Source: a bacterium
Lineage (GTDB): Bacteria > Chloroflexota > Dormibacteria > UBA8260 > Bog-877
Reading direction: 5' to 3'
Assembly: GCA_021817185.1 (NCBI GenBank)
Contig: JAKAVU010000117.1
Span: forward strand, 1 to 8,581
DNA length: 8,581 bases
Part shown: positions 1 to 6,103 of the stretch, one piece after another
Numbering within the stretch: position 1 is the stretch's first letter
How the letters are laid out: the number at the start of each line of letters is the position of its first letter
Position numbers and translations under genes: made by a program
Notes under the pieces: generated by a model
Database searches by the model: none
Told to the model about the DNA's origin: nothing
Seen by the model: the letters and a program-made list of their open reading frames with translations, nothing else

Positions 1-33
1 CGGCTCGCGCGAAGCCGGTCGGTTGGCGTTCAT
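1..33 (-). CDS. Possible start of next gene, cut by window edge
   Basis: An ATG at 33-31, 27 bases after the tpiA stop, opens a frame of 11 codons (MNANRPASREP) that runs off the left edge. The spacing fits a following operon gene; secG often follows tpiA in related gene orders, but this hydrophilic start neither confirms nor identifies it. No convincing Shine-Dalgarno sequence precedes the ATG. The 27-base gap could instead be the beginning of a non-coding region. Confidence 0.25.
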   Translation of the reverse strand, partial: MNANRPASREP

Positions 34-60
34 CGTGCAGACTGCTGCCCCATGGGGCCG

Positions 61-831
61 TCAGCCGGGGACGGCCGCCACGATGCCGCAGAACTCCTTG
101 GCCACCAGGCTGGCGCCCCCCACCAGTGCTCCGGCGACGCCGGCAGCCCCGAGCAGTTCGGACGCTGAGCCCGCGTTGACACTCCCACCATAGAGGATGC
201 GGACCGTGGGGGCCGGTCCTCCAGCGGCTTCTTCGACCACGGCCCGGAGTGCGGCCACGGCCTCCGCAATATCTGCGACCCCAGCCGCCGCCCCTGTGCC
301 GATCGCCCAGACGGGCTCGTAGGCGATCGTGCAGCTAAGCAGTTGATCCCAGGGCAGCCCCATGAGCCCCGCTCGCGCCTGCACCTTAAGGACCGTCTTG
401 GTCTCGCCCCGCTGACGCTCCTCCTCCGTCTCTCCCACCGCCAGGATGGGACGCATACCAGCTCGCAGCACCGCCTCCAACTTGGATCGCACAATCTCGT
501 CGGTCTCATGGAAGAGGTGCCTGCGCTCGCTGTGGCCGACCAGAACGTAACTGCACCACTCTCGGAGCATTGGGGCTGAGACCTCTCCCGTGAAAGCTCC
601 GCGATCCTCCCAGTGGCAGTTCTGGGCACCCAGACCAACCCGCGGATCGCCCCGCAGCGAGGCGTGAACGGTTTGGATGCACGGATAGGGCGGGAGCAGG
701 AGCACCTCCGCCCCGATCTGAGGCGGCAGCAGCTCGAGGATCTGCGAGGTGAGCTGGGCCGCTTCGGTTGGGGTCTGGTGCATCTTCCAGTTGCCCGCGA
801 CCAGAGGCGGCGGGGAGAGGGCGGGGCTCAT
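61..831 (-). CDS. tpiA: Triosephosphate isomerase
   Basis: Interconverts dihydroxyacetone phosphate and glyceraldehyde-3-phosphate, supplying the substrate of gap; cytosolic, usually a homodimeric TIM barrel. The 256-residue protein has every catalytic element: AGNWKM with Asn14 and Lys16; the electrophilic His100 in VLVGHSERR; the base Glu172 in AYEPVWAIGTG, which includes the flexible lid loop; and the phosphate-binding YGGSVN (214-219) and LVGGASL (236-242) loops. The ATG at 831 overlaps the pgk stop as ATGA. There is no Shine-Dalgarno sequence directly before it, so ribosomes finishing pgk probably reinitiate here. The same frame continues open 96 codons upstream into pgk, but that part shows no TIM features. 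Identification is firm. Confidence 0.98.
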   Translation of the reverse strand: MSPALSPPPLVAGNWKMHQTPTEAAQLTSQILELLPPQIGAEVLLLPPYPCIQTVHASLRGDPRVGLGAQNCHWEDRGAFTGEVSAPMLREWCSYVLVGHSERRHLFHETDEIVRSKLEAVLRAGMRPILAVGETEEERQRGETKTVLKVQARAGLMGLPWDQLLSCTIAYEPVWAIGTGAAAGVADIAEAVAALRAVVEEAAGGPAPTVRILYGGSVNAGSASELLGAAGVAGALVGGASLVAKEFCGIVAAVPG

Positions 832-2027
832 GGGGCGGTCCGCTGGGAATCCCGCAGGGCCGCGACGCCGGGAAGCATTCGCCCCTCCAGGAATTCCAGG
901 GTCGCGCCTCCACCCGTGCTCACGTGGGTGAACTTGGAGGTCAGCCCCAGTCCCTCGATCGCTGCCTGGAGGTCGCCACCCCCAGTGACGCTGATGGCTG
1001 AGCTCTCCGCGATCGCGGTTGCGACAGCTGCGGTCCCGCGGGCGAAGAGTGGGTTCTCGTAAACCCCCAGTGGGCCGTTCCAAACCACAGTCTTCGCCTG
1101 GCCCACGACTTCTGCCCACGCCGCAGCTGTCTTGGGGCCGATGTCGAGGAGCATCTCCTGCTCGGGTATCTCCTGGATGGGGCAGGTCTGAGCCTCCTCG
1201 GCCGTCGGGCTTTCGCCGACCACGACATCGGCGGGAAGATTGAAGCCCAACTTGAGCCCGGCGCCCCGGTCCCGGAGCTCGCGGGCCTGGCCGAGAAACG
1301 CCTCCTCGACCAGTGAGCGGCCGATCGGCACCCCCTGAGCCTTCAGAAAGGTCGACGCCATCGCACCTCCCAGACAGAACCCATCGACCTTGGGCAAAAG
1401 GTGCTGGATCACGCCCAGCTTGGTGCTGAGCTTGCTGCCCCCCATGATCGCGAGCAGGGGCCGGACCGGCTCATTGAGGATGCGGCCCAGCTGCGTCAGT
1501 TCCTTCTCCATCAGGCGACCCGCGTAGCCCGGCAGGAGATGAGCGACCCCCTCGGTTGAGCTGTGCGCGCGGTGGGCGGTGCCAAACGCGTCGTTCACGA
1601 AGACCGCGGCCAACGCTGCCAGCTCGGCTGAGAACGCCGCGTCGTTCGCCTCCTCCTCGGGCCGGAAGCGCACGTTCTCCAACAGCAGCAGCTGCCCCGG
1701 TCCCAGCGCGTTGGCCAGCCGGCTGGTGGCGGCTCCGGTCACCTCCGGACTGTGCGCGACCGGGCGGTCCAGCAGGTTGGACAGCCGGGCCGCCAGCGGA
1801 GCGGTGGTCAGCGAGGGCACGACGAGGCCCTTGGGCCGCCCGAGGTGGGTTACCAGCACCACCGCCGCCCGTCGGGCCACCAACTCCCGGATCGTGGGCA
1901 GGGCGGCTCTGATGCGAGCATCGTCGCGCACACCCCCGGAGTCGTCCAGGGGCACGTTGAAATCCACTCGGAGGAGCACCTTCGCCCCGTCAACCGGGGC
2001 CTCGTCGAGTCCCGCCTTGCGCTGCAT
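828..2027 (-). CDS. pgk: Phosphoglycerate kinase
   Basis: Transfers the acyl phosphate of 1,3-bisphosphoglycerate to ADP, giving 3-phosphoglycerate and ATP; cytosolic, monomeric two-domain enzyme. The 399 residues are family-typical. Substrate-side motifs are RVDFNVPL (20-27), HLGRPKG (61-67), ENVRFRPEEE (117-126) and NDAFGTAHRAHSST (145-158). Nucleotide-side motifs are GGSKLSTKLGVI (196-207, with Lys199 and Lys203), DIGPKT (295-300), WNGPLGVYE (316-324), GGGDLQAAIE (349-358) and HVSTGGGATLEFLEG (368-382). Leu352 is odd: most family members have Ser or Thr after GGGD. I chose ATG 2027 because it gives the normal N-terminus, lies 13 bases after the gap stop, and has GAGG (2039-2036) eight bases upstream; the ATG at 2114 would run 74 bases into gap. 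The TGA stop overlaps the tpiA ATG, so the two are probably translationally coupled. Confidence 0.98.
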   Translation of the reverse strand: MQRKAGLDEAPVDGAKVLLRVDFNVPLDDSGGVRDDARIRAALPTIRELVARRAAVVLVTHLGRPKGLVVPSLTTAPLAARLSNLLDRPVAHSPEVTGAATSRLANALGPGQLLLLENVRFRPEEEANDAAFSAELAALAAVFVNDAFGTAHRAHSSTEGVAHLLPGYAGRLMEKELTQLGRILNEPVRPLLAIMGGSKLSTKLGVIQHLLPKVDGFCLGGAMASTFLKAQGVPIGRSLVEEAFLGQARELRDRGAGLKLGFNLPADVVVGESPTAEEAQTCPIQEIPEQEMLLDIGPKTAAAWAEVVGQAKTVVWNGPLGVYENPLFARGTAAVATAIAESSAISVTGGGDLQAAIEGLGLTSKFTHVSTGGGATLEFLEGRMLPGVAALRDSQRTAP

Positions 2028-2040
2028 CGCGAGGGCCTCG

Positions 2041-3054
2041 TCAGCTCGAAAGACGGGATGCGACCAGGAGGCAGAGGTCGACCACCCGGCAGGAGTAGCC
2101 CCACTCGTTGTCATACCAGGCGAGCACCTTTACCAGCCGGTCTCCGGACATGGCGGTGGTCGGGGCGTCCACGATGGATGAGTTCGAGTTGCCCGCGTAG
2201 TCGATGGATACCAGGGGTTCGTCCGCAACCGCCAGGATCCCCTTCAAGCTGCCTGCCGCGGCGGCGCGAAAGGCCTCGTTCACCTCCGTGACTCCCGTCG
2301 GCCTGCTCAAGGTTGCGGTCAGGTCCACCAGGGACACGTCCGGAGTCGGTACCCGGATCGCCAGGCCGTGGAACTTCCCCTGGAGCTCCGGCAGCACCAG
2401 CGCCGCCGCCTGCGCCGCTCCGGTCGAGGTGGGGATCATCGACAGCGCCGCCGCCCGGGCGCGGCGCAGATCCTTGTGGGGAGCATCCAGGAGCCGCTGG
2501 TCCGAGGTGTAGGAGTGGATCGTGGTCATGATTCCGTTTTCGATCCCGAAGGAGTCACTCAGCACCTTGGCCGCCGGGGCCAGGCAGTTGGTGGTGCAGG
2601 ACGCGTTGGAGATGACATCGTGGCTGCGGGGGTCATAGCGGCCATCGTTGACCCCCATGACGATCGTGATGTCCTCGCCCTTGGCGGGCGCGGTGATGAT
2701 GACCTTACGAGCGCCGGCGGGGTCGATGTGCCGCCGAGCCTTCTCCGCGGTGGTGAACAGGCCAGACGCCTCGATCACCACCTCCACTCCGAGCCGCCGC
2801 CAGGGCAGCTCGCCCGGTTCCGCCGCCGACAGGACCTCGATCTCCCGGCCGTCAACCACCAGCGAGTTGGCACCAATCTCGACCGTCCCCGGATACAGGC
2901 CAAGAACGGAATCGTGGCGCAGCAGGTGGCCCAGGACCTGGGGGCTGGTGATGTCGTTCACGGCCACCACTTCGATCTCGTCGCGCCCCCGCAACGCCCG
3001 CAGCACGTTCCGCCCGATCCTGCCGAAGCCGTTGATCCCAACCCTCACTGGCAT
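2041..3054 (-). CDS. gap: Type I glyceraldehyde-3-phosphate dehydrogenase
   Basis: Catalyses the oxidation and phosphorylation of glyceraldehyde-3-phosphate to 1,3-bisphosphoglycerate in glycolysis, reversible in gluconeogenesis; cytosolic, tetrameric in the family. The 337-residue length is typical. The Rossmann fold opens at the N-terminus with VGINGFGRIGRNVLRA (5-20). Asp34 in AVNDIT matches the acidic residue that favours NAD over NADP. The active site is SNASCTTNC with nucleophile Cys153, and the partner His180 lies in TTIHSYT. The S-loop reads LLDAPHKDLRRARAAA, and the C-terminal part contains WYDNEWGYS (313-321). Gln replaces the usual Lys in TGAAQ (211-215), a conservative-looking variation. 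The start is ATG with a strong RBS. It is the first gene of a probable gap-pgk-tpiA operon; pgk starts 13 bases after its stop. The Asp34 and APHKD combination points to an NAD-dependent glycolytic enzyme, but cofactor choice is inferred. Confidence 0.99.
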   Translation of the reverse strand: MPVRVGINGFGRIGRNVLRALRGRDEIEVVAVNDITSPQVLGHLLRHDSVLGLYPGTVEIGANSLVVDGREIEVLSAAEPGELPWRRLGVEVVIEASGLFTTAEKARRHIDPAGARKVIITAPAKGEDITIVMGVNDGRYDPRSHDVISNASCTTNCLAPAAKVLSDSFGIENGIMTTIHSYTSDQRLLDAPHKDLRRARAAALSMIPTSTGAAQAAALVLPELQGKFHGLAIRVPTPDVSLVDLTATLSRPTGVTEVNEAFRAAAAGSLKGILAVADEPLVSIDYAGNSNSSIVDAPTTAMSGDRLVKVLAWYDNEWGYSCRVVDLCLLVASRLSS

Positions 3055-3060
3055 GGCTGC

Positions 3061-3066
3061 TCTCCT
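3061..3066 (-). promoter_or_regulatory. Shine-Dalgarno sequence for gap
   Basis: AGGAGA on the minus strand, six bases before the ATG at 3054. This strong site fixes the gap start and rules out the ATG at 3189, 45 codons further upstream. Confidence 0.8.
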
Positions 3067-3119
3067 CGCCCCGGCATGGGGCCCTGTTGCATCTGCAGTC
3101 GAGTATATGAATAGGGAGT

Positions 3120-3188
3120 TGGCCCGGTCCCCCTTCAAGCGGTCGCCGAAGTGACCCGGCGCCGTTCCGAGGAGCTGTGACCGGGCCA
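3120..3188. repeat. Perfect 10-bp inverted repeat upstream of gap
   Basis: TGGCCCGGTC at 3120-3129 is the exact reverse complement of GACCGGGCCA at 3179-3188, with 49 bases between the arms. The gap-proximal arm lies just upstream of the candidate -10 elements. A related GACCCGGC lies between the arms at 3152-3159. It could be paired operator half-sites, the base of a structured RNA, or chance in GC-rich sequence. The sequence alone does not decide. Confidence 0.35.
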
Positions 3189-3207
3189 CCGCCGAGCGGA
3201 GCTGGCG

Positions 3208-3987
3208 TCAGTCTGGCAGCTCCCGATGCCAACGGAGAGTCGATACCCCTTGGGTGGTCAGCCGGTCTCCCAACTCCTGACAGAGCGCCACCGAGCGATG
3301 GAATCCACCCGTGCAGCCCAGCGCCAGCCGCACCACCTGGCGCTTCTGGTCGGTCCAGGTCGGCATCTCATCCAGCACCAGCCGCTCGAACCTCTCCAGC
3401 AGGCGTTGCGCCAGCGGCTGCTGGAGAACGTAATCCCGGATCCTGGGATCAATGCCGGACAGCGGGCGCAGCGCCTCATCCCAATAGGGGTTGCGCAGCC
3501 CGCGGACGTCTCCGCACCAATCCAGGTCGAGGGGCACGCCATTCGGGTAGGCGAAGGACTCCAGCACCACGACCGGCTTTGCCCCCTGACCGACTCCCGC
3601 CGCCAGCAGGGAACTCACCCGACCGCGCAGCTGGGCCTCCCCTAACCGGGAGGTGTCGAGGATCACCCGCGCTCTGACTCGAAGGCCGCGCTGTCGCAGC
3701 AGGCTGGTCTTCATGATCTCTAGTCCTTGGTCCAGAGATTTTGCCCGCCCGTTTCGCAGGAGCCGCCCCAGAGACCGGCCCTCGGCGGACACGGTGCGCA
3801 CCACCAATGACCACTCCGCCGATTCGGCGCCATGCGATGGCTCAGAACCCGACCACGGCTCGGTGCCATCCCATGCCCGGACTTCGTCGAAGCCGTGCGA
3901 GAGCTCGTCGGCGACCACTTCAACGCCGCTGCCGGGGGCGCCGAAGACCAGGGCTCGTCTCGGGTCTGCCGGGCTGGGTGCCCTCAA
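3208..3987 (-). CDS. rapZ: RapZ/YvcJ-like protein with degenerate P-loop domain
   Basis: Family known for a nucleotide-binding N-terminal domain and a C-terminal domain that, in E. coli RapZ, binds small RNAs and glucosamine-6-phosphate; YvcJ is the Gram-positive relative. The C-terminal half is unmistakable: VILDTSRL (108-115), VLESFAYPNGVPLDLD (141-156), GLRNPYW (163-169), LRPLSGIDP and LALGCTGGFHRSV (221-233). The N-terminal half is abnormal. The P-loop position reads GAPGSGVE (16-23), lacking the Lys and Ser/Thr of GxxGxGK[ST]; the VDNLP-type motif, Walker B and the Arg-His-Pro segment are missing; and a Trp/Ser/Glu-rich stretch (37-60) sits in their place. At 259 residues it is about 25-35 shorter than usual. 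I chose TTG at 3987, one base after the uvrC stop, because AAGGAG lies 10 bases upstream; the ATG at 4065 would overlap uvrC by 77 bases. The usual neighbours yvcK and whiA are absent. ATP binding is doubtful; family membership is firm. Confidence 0.9.
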   Translation of the reverse strand: MRAPSPADPRRALVFGAPGSGVEVVADELSHGFDEVRAWDGTEPWSGSEPSHGAESAEWSLVVRTVSAEGRSLGRLLRNGRAKSLDQGLEIMKTSLLRQRGLRVRARVILDTSRLGEAQLRGRVSSLLAAGVGQGAKPVVVLESFAYPNGVPLDLDWCGDVRGLRNPYWDEALRPLSGIDPRIRDYVLQQPLAQRLLERFERLVLDEMPTWTDQKRQVVRLALGCTGGFHRSVALCQELGDRLTTQGVSTLRWHRELPD

Positions 3988-3988
3988 G

Positions 3989-5941
3989 CTAAAGCAGCTC
4001 CTTGATCGCGGCCGCCACCGGGCGCGTGACCCCGGGCACCGCCACCAGCTCCTCCACGGTCGCATCCTTAATACCCGCCACCGACCCGAAGGCCTGCAGG
4101 AGCGCCCGCTTGCGCTTCGGCCCCAGCCCCGTCACCTCGTCCAGGCGGCTGCGGAGCCCGGCCTTCTGGCGCCGCGCCCGGTGTCGGGTGATGGCGAAGC
4201 GATGGGCCTCGTCGCGGATGCGTTGGACCAGGAAGAGTGCCGGGCTGCCCTGGGCCAGATGCAGGGGCTGGTCCGAGTCGATCCGATGCAGCTCCTCGAA
4301 ACGCTTGGCGAGTCCGAAATGCGGAATCTGGTCCACCCCCAGGCGTTGCATGGCGCGATGAGCGGCGGCGAGCTGGCCGGCTCCCCCATCCACAATCACC
4401 AGATCCGGGACCACCCCCAGGCTGCCGTCGGCTTCGTCCGTGCCCCGCTGAGTGTGGCCGAAGCGGCGCTCGATGACCTCCTCCATGCTGGCGAAATCGT
4501 TCGGACCCTCCACCGTGCGGATCCCGAAGATCCGATAGTCGGAAACCTTGGGGGCGCCATCTTCGAAGACGACCATAGAGCCGACACTCTGCTGTCCCAT
4601 GGTGTTGCTGATGTCGTAGCACTCCATGCGTACCGGGAGCCGGCCGAGCCCCAGCCGCACTCGGAGGTCCTCCAGCGCCGCGCGGCCCCGCTCGCGGTCG
4701 AAGTCCTGACTCACAACCGACTGGGCCAGCGCCGCTTCGGCGGTCTCCCCCGCCCGGGCCAGCAGCTGCCTCAAGCGCCCCCGGTGCGGCACCCGCAGGG
4801 ACACCGCCCCGCCCCGGCGTTCCCCCAGATAGGTCCGCAGTACCTCGGAGGCCTCAGGCTCAACCGGGACCACGATCGCTCGGGGCAGGGTCGGAGCACT
4901 GCCGTAGAACTGCCCCAAGAAGGCGGAGAGGATCTCCGCCTTCGACAGGTCCTGAACCCCCTCCAAGGGGTGCTGGTCCATTCCCTGGACCCGCCCATCC
5001 CGGACCTTCAAGACCGCCGCCATCCCTTGCGAGGAGTTGGTGGCCAACCCGACCACATCGACCGCCGCCCCGATCCTGGGAGAGGTCACCTGCTCCTCAG
5101 ACAGCTTGCGAACCGCGGTCAGCCGGTCCCGGAGCGAGGCCGCCAGCTCAAAGTCCAGCTCCTCGCTGGCCCTTTGCATCGCCGATTCAAGCCGCCGGGA
5201 GACTGACGCGGTGTGGCCCGACAAGAACTCGGCCGCGTCATCCAGCAGCCGCTCATAACCGGCAGCCGAGATCAGTCCTTCGCACGGGCCGGCACAGATC
5301 CCCAAGTGGAAGTCCAGGCAGACCCGACCGCGCCGGAACACCGGGTCCGAACAGCCCCTGAACGGCACCGCGGACCGCAGCTCCCGGACCGACCGACGAA
5401 TCGCCTTGGCATCGGTGTAGGGGCCGAAATACCGGGCTCCGGAGTCCCCCAGGCGGCGGGTGAAGGTCGGCCTCGGATAGAGGCCGGGGTCCACGCCGGA
5501 ACGGGTGGCCGCGCCGGGAGTCGGCTTGGGGATCCGGAAGTAAAGGTAGTTCTTGTCGTCTCTAAGGCGGACATTGAAGCGCGGATGGTGGCGCTTGATC
5601 AGGGTGTTCTCGAGGATGAGCGCCTGCTGCTCGGTGCCGGTCGCCACCACCTCGAAATCGAAGGCCGACTCCACGAGCCGCCGCGTTCGCGCCGGGTGGG
5701 CGGCCACTGCGGTGAAGTAACTGCGCAGGCGGTCTCGCAGGCTGGCCGACTTGCCGACGTAGATCACCCTCCCGCGCTGGTCCTTGAAGATGTACACACC
5801 GGGGCTGCGGGGGGCGGCCCGGAGCCGCGCCCGTAGGAGCTCCGCCTGGCCGATCAGTGGTTGTGCCGACGCGCTCGCACCCTTCAGATCTGGCTCAGCT
5901 TGCTCCCGGGGCTGGGGAGGCGGCGCTGGGGTCTGGGCCAC
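3989..5941 (-). CDS. uvrC: Excinuclease ABC subunit C (UvrC)
   Basis: UvrC is the dual-incision nuclease of nucleotide excision repair; it joins the UvrB-DNA complex and cuts 3' and then 5' of the lesion. The 650-residue protein has all expected parts: a GIY-YIG nuclease (about 45-125; SPGVYIF, VIYVGKSASLRDRLRSYF, E111 and N123); four cysteines C197, C208, C216, C220 in the X10-X7-X3 pattern of the iron-sulfur site; a UVR/UvrB-interaction helix pair (about 250-283); the RNase H-like 5' nuclease with D443 (CYDISNTMG), D482, D518 (IVDGG) and H580 (DEAHRF); and a tandem helix-hairpin-helix at about 600-650. The start is GTG: an in-frame TAA lies just upstream and no other start codon precedes the nuclease domain. 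The first ~35 residues are a Pro/Ala-rich extension, and a ~10-residue insert follows about residue 140. Only a weak RBS is visible, consistent with coupling to the small gene nine bases upstream. rapZ begins one base after the stop. Confidence 0.99.
   Translation of the reverse strand: MAQTPAPPPQPREQAEPDLKGASASAQPLIGQAELLRARLRAAPRSPGVYIFKDQRGRVIYVGKSASLRDRLRSYFTAVAAHPARTRRLVESAFDFEVVATGTEQQALILENTLIKRHHPRFNVRLRDDKNYLYFRIPKPTPGAATRSGVDPGLYPRPTFTRRLGDSGARYFGPYTDAKAIRRSVRELRSAVPFRGCSDPVFRRGRVCLDFHLGICAGPCEGLISAAGYERLLDDAAEFLSGHTASVSRRLESAMQRASEELDFELAASLRDRLTAVRKLSEEQVTSPRIGAAVDVVGLATNSSQGMAAVLKVRDGRVQGMDQHPLEGVQDLSKAEILSAFLGQFYGSAPTLPRAIVVPVEPEASEVLRTYLGERRGGAVSLRVPHRGRLRQLLARAGETAEAALAQSVVSQDFDRERGRAALEDLRVRLGLGRLPVRMECYDISNTMGQQSVGSMVVFEDGAPKVSDYRIFGIRTVEGPNDFASMEEVIERRFGHTQRGTDEADGSLGVVPDLVIVDGGAGQLAAAHRAMQRLGVDQIPHFGLAKRFEELHRIDSDQPLHLAQGSPALFLVQRIRDEAHRFAITRHRARRQKAGLRSRLDEVTGLGPKRKRALLQAFGSVAGIKDATVEELVAVPGVTRPVAAAIKELL
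3998..4003 (-). promoter_or_regulatory. Shine-Dalgarno sequence deciding the rapZ TTG start
   Basis: AAGGAG on the minus strand within the last uvrC codons, 10 bases before the TTG at 3987. It supports that start over the upstream ATG at 4065, which would lie deep in uvrC. The spacing is slightly long. Confidence 0.5.
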
Positions 5942-5950
5942 GAGCTCAGA

Positions 5951-6103
5951 TTAGTGGATGCCGAGAACTCCGACCGCCATCCCCACCAGGAGCAGGAGGG
6001 CGAAGACCGCCAGCAGGGTGACCCCGAAGATGCAGGCTCCCCGCTGCCAACCCTGAAAGGTGGACGGGCGGTCGTCGGAGCCGTGCGGCCCGCGATCGGT
6101 CAA
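5951..6103 (-). CDS. Small putative single-pass membrane protein between uvrA and uvrC
   Basis: I do not recognise this 50-residue protein. The frame opens at TTG (6103-6101), which overlaps the uvrA TGA by four bases (TTGA), and ends at TAA 5953-5951, nine bases before the uvrC start. A near-ideal Shine-Dalgarno GGAGG (6115-6111) sits inside the last uvrA codons, seven bases ahead of the TTG, and is the main reason for this start. The first ~20 residues are polar (begins MTDRGPHGSDDR, then a QGWQRG stretch). Residues about 24-48 form one long hydrophobic, Gly/Ala/Leu/Val-rich segment (includes FGVTLLAVFALLLLVGMAVG), so a single transmembrane helix with the N-terminus probably cytoplasmic is predicted. 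Tight packing suggests translation coupled to uvrA and uvrC. There is no family motif, so a role in repair is unproven. It could be a chance frame, but the RBS, spacing and membrane segment together favour a real gene. Confidence 0.6.
   Translation of the reverse strand: MTDRGPHGSDDRPSTFQGWQRGACIFGVTLLAVFALLLLVGMAVGVLGIH

Larger units (their letters stand above)
3055..3207 (-). promoter_or_regulatory. rapZ-gap intergenic region with candidate promoter for gap-pgk-tpiA
   Basis: This 153-base gap is the only sizeable non-coding stretch in the window. Its AT-rich patch stands out from the GC-rich surroundings. On the minus strand it contains TATACT (3107-3102), a five-of-six match to a sigma-70-type -10 box, overlapped upstream by TATTCA (3113-3108). 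TTGAAG (3138-3133) could be a -35 box, but its spacing is 19 bases to TATTCA and 25 to TATACT, so the -35 is weak or the promoter relies on another factor. A transcript from here would have a leader of about 40 bases or slightly more before the gap ATG. I see no clear intrinsic terminator for rapZ, so read-through from the repair genes is possible. Confidence 0.45.

Noticed and set aside
51..53. ATG on the minus strand between the tpiA stop and position 33
   Set aside because: It opens only seven codons before a TGA at 32-30; too short and without an RBS to call a leader peptide.
47..58. 12-bp palindrome GCCCCATGGGGC after tpiA
   Set aside because: The stem is short with no loop and no T-run, and GGGGC-type words recur in this GC-rich sequence; not a convincing terminator or operator.
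3055..3207. A known riboswitch or T-box upstream of gap
   Set aside because: No recognisable conserved riboswitch core was seen, and the probable leader from the candidate promoter is only about 40 bases long.
3208..3987. A frameshift hiding a normal Walker A and B in rapZ
   Set aside because: I checked the other minus-strand frames over the N-terminal half and saw no GxxGxGK[ST], VDNLP-like or Arg-His-Pro motif; the protein reads through without a stop, so real divergence is likelier.
3988..4065. ATG at 4065 as the start of rapZ
   Set aside because: It would overlap uvrC by 77 bases and add a Trp/Arg-rich N-terminus with no family similarity; TTG 3987 has an RBS and ideal spacing.
3653..5206. 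A 517-codon open frame on the plus strand opposite uvrC and rapZ
   Set aside because: It has no recognisable domain, is rich in Arg, His, Pro and Gln as antisense frames of GC-rich genes usually are, and is fully explained by the certain uvrC and rapZ genes opposite.
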